Below, piece after piece: positions 5,597 through 6,868 of a stretch of DNA of 6,868 nucleotides (within the stretch, counting starts at the first letter, position 1; the number at the start of each line of letters is the position of its first letter). The notes below the pieces were generated by a model. The model was not told the origin of the DNA. It saw only the letters and a list, made by a program, of their open reading frames with translations, and made no database searches. The stretch comes from VBDM01 sp041493345 (GTDB lineage Bacteria; Pseudomonadota; Gammaproteobacteria; Burkholderiales; SG8-39). The stretch is taken from NCBI GenBank assembly GCA_041493345.1, contig JBGPYQ010000192.1, positions 1 through 6,868 of the forward strand, read 5' to 3'. Made by a program: the position numbers and the translations under genes.

Positions 5597-6868
5597 TCAG
5601 TCTGGCATGAGCGCGAAGGTCCAGACCGAGCCCCCCGGCGGCACCTTGTCCTTCAACTGCTCGCGCGCGATGTTCCAATAGAGCCCGCCGACGCCGGACA
5701 GCACCGTGACGTACTGCCGGCCGTTCAGCGTGTAGGTGACGGGCATGGCGTTGATGCCCGAGCCGGTCTGGAACTGCCACAGCTGCTTGCCGGTGTCGGC
5801 GTCGAGTGCGATGAATTCGCCGGTCTCCTTGCCGGTGAACAGCAGCCCGCCGCCGGTGGCGAGCATCGCCGACCACATCTGGAAGTCCATCAGCGGCACG
5901 CGCCATTTCTTCTCCGCGGTGAGGGGATCGATGGCCTCGATGTGGCCGACCGGTTCGCCGGCGGCGCGCGGCAGCGGCAGGTTCTCGATGTACATGTAGC
6001 GCTGGCCGACTACGTGCGGCTTGGTTTCCAGGTGCTTGTACATCCGCCCCTCATGCAGCGTGTTGGCGTAGAGCAGGCCGGTCTGCGGATTGAACGCGGC
6101 GTGCTCCCAATTCTTGGCGCCGCGCGTGGACGGCCAGTGCTCGGTGGCCTTGGCCTCGCGAATGCTCTTGGCGACGTCGGTCTCGACCGGCCGCCCGGTT
6201 TTCAGATCGACGTGGCTCGCCCAGTTCACTTTTTCGTACGCTTTCGCGGAAATCAGCGCTCCGTTGGTGCGATCGAGCACATAGAGGAAGCCGTTGCGGT
6301 TGAGCTGCATCGCCACTTTGCGCGGCCGGCCCTGTACGTTGAGGTCGGCGAGAATCAGCTCCCAGCAGGCGTCGTAGTCGTAGGCATCGTTCGGCGTGAA
6401 CTGGTAGTGCCAGACGACTTCGCCGGTCTTCGGCCGCATTGCCAGCACGGAGGAGGTGTACAGGTTGTCGCCCGGCCGGCTCTGCGAGGCCCAGGGCGCC
6501 GGGTTGCCGATGCCCCAGTACATGAGATCGAGCTCGGGGTCGTATGAACCCGTGATCCAGGCCGAGCCGCCGCCGGTTTCCCAGGCGTTCGTGTTCTGCG
6601 GCCAGGTTTCGTTGCCCTTCTCGCCGCGCGCGGGGATGGTGTAGTGGCGCCACAGCTGCTTGCCGGTTTCCGGATCCCAGCCGTCGATGAAGCCGCGGAC
6701 GCCGAACTCGGCGCCGGAAATTCCGGTGATCAGCACGCCGTTCGCCACCAGCGGCGCGACGGTAAGCGAAAAACCGTCCTTCCACTCTGCGGCCTTCGAC
6801 TTCCAGATTTCCTTGCCGGTCTTGGCGTCGTACGCCACCACGTGGGCGTCGAGCGTGGTGCGATAGAC
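5597..6868 (-). CDS. PQQ-dependent alcohol dehydrogenase (methanol/ethanol family), 5' end outside window
   Basis: The C-terminal 423 residues of a periplasmic quinoprotein dehydrogenase with an eight-bladed propeller; the N-terminus and signal peptide lie right of the window. Such enzymes oxidise primary alcohols using PQQ and a metal ion. Visible-residue numbering: GAEFGVRG (52-59, metal-binding Glu54), GGGSAW (99-104, Trp stacking on PQQ), GIGNPAPW (119-126, Asn122) and TPNDAYDYDACWE (158-170). Asp164 matches the catalytic Asp, at the same 42-residue distance from Asn122 as in methanol dehydrogenase. Asp166, two residues on, is the extra ligand typical of lanthanide enzymes (XoxF, PedH). 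Tryptophan-docking repeats recur (VAYDAKTGKEIW, DPETGKQLW, ALDADTGKQLW). The C-terminus has no fused haem domain: it ends FALMPD, and a separate cytochrome gene follows 4 nt later. Substrate and subfamily cannot be fixed from this part. Confidence 0.95.
   Translation of the reverse strand, partial: VYRTTLDAHVVAYDAKTGKEIWKSKAAEWKDGFSLTVAPLVANGVLITGISGAEFGVRGFIDGWDPETGKQLWRHYTIPARGEKGNETWPQNTNAWETGGGSAWITGSYDPELDLMYWGIGNPAPWASQSRPGDNLYTSSVLAMRPKTGEVVWHYQFTPNDAYDYDACWELILADLNVQGRPRKVAMQLNRNGFLYVLDRTNGALISAKAYEKVNWASHVDLKTGRPVETDVAKSIREAKATEHWPSTRGAKNWEHAAFNPQTGLLYANTLHEGRMYKHLETKPHVVGQRYMYIENLPLPRAAGEPVGHIEAIDPLTAEKKWRVPLMDFQMWSAMLATGGGLLFTGKETGEFIALDADTGKQLWQFQTGSGINAMPVTYTLNGRQYVTVLSGVGGLYWNIAREQLKDKVPPGGSVWTFALMPD

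Noticed and set aside
5516..6547. 343-codon open frame on the plus strand
   Set aside because: It is the mirror of the PQQ dehydrogenase frame and starts inside the cytochrome gene.

Overview
The window is GC-rich, densely coding DNA, most likely from a betaproteobacterium. That is inferred from codon use, the gene content, and an intergenic palindrome with the ATTCCC-N8-GGGAAT core seen in Neisseria and other betaproteobacteria; the genus cannot be told. Five protein genes are supported, two of them cut by the window edges, plus one gene remnant, one promoter candidate and a cluster of repeats.

Left part (1-4122), all read on the minus strand. The order of transcription is an FNR-type promoter candidate (about 4074-4122), an NfnA/SudB-like FAD/[2Fe-2S] flavoprotein (3039-4046), an NfnB/SudA/GltD-like flavoprotein with two [4Fe-4S] sites (1463-2971), a 222-bp gap filled with palindromic and tandem repeats, and a gamma-alpha fused 2-oxoacid:ferredoxin oxidoreductase subunit (KorA type, 1240 running off the left edge). 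Together these look like a module that oxidises a 2-oxoacid (2-oxoglutarate is the likeliest) to its CoA ester, yields reduced ferredoxin, and exchanges electrons between ferredoxin and NAD(P)H. A working korB would be expected just left of the window.

Middle (4047-4629), with no intact gene. It holds the promoter candidate and, on the plus strand at 4307-4408, a short remnant of a korB gene in which two conserved KorB motifs, normally far apart, are joined in frame. I see nothing recognisable in the rest.

Right part (4630-6868). A plus-strand gene encodes a secreted, beta-rich protein of unknown role with an internal duplication. It converges, 9 bp apart, with a minus-strand pair: a PQQ-dependent alcohol dehydrogenase (C-terminal 423 residues visible, carrying the Asp-x-Asp signature of lanthanide-dependent enzymes) and, 4 nt after its stop, a small periplasmic cytochrome c that is its likely electron acceptor.

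The most notable points are the Kor-Nfn pairing, the promoter geometry (an FNR-like box centred exactly 41.5 bp before a start predicted from a -10 element), the korB remnant beside that promoter, and the repeat cluster inside the operon.
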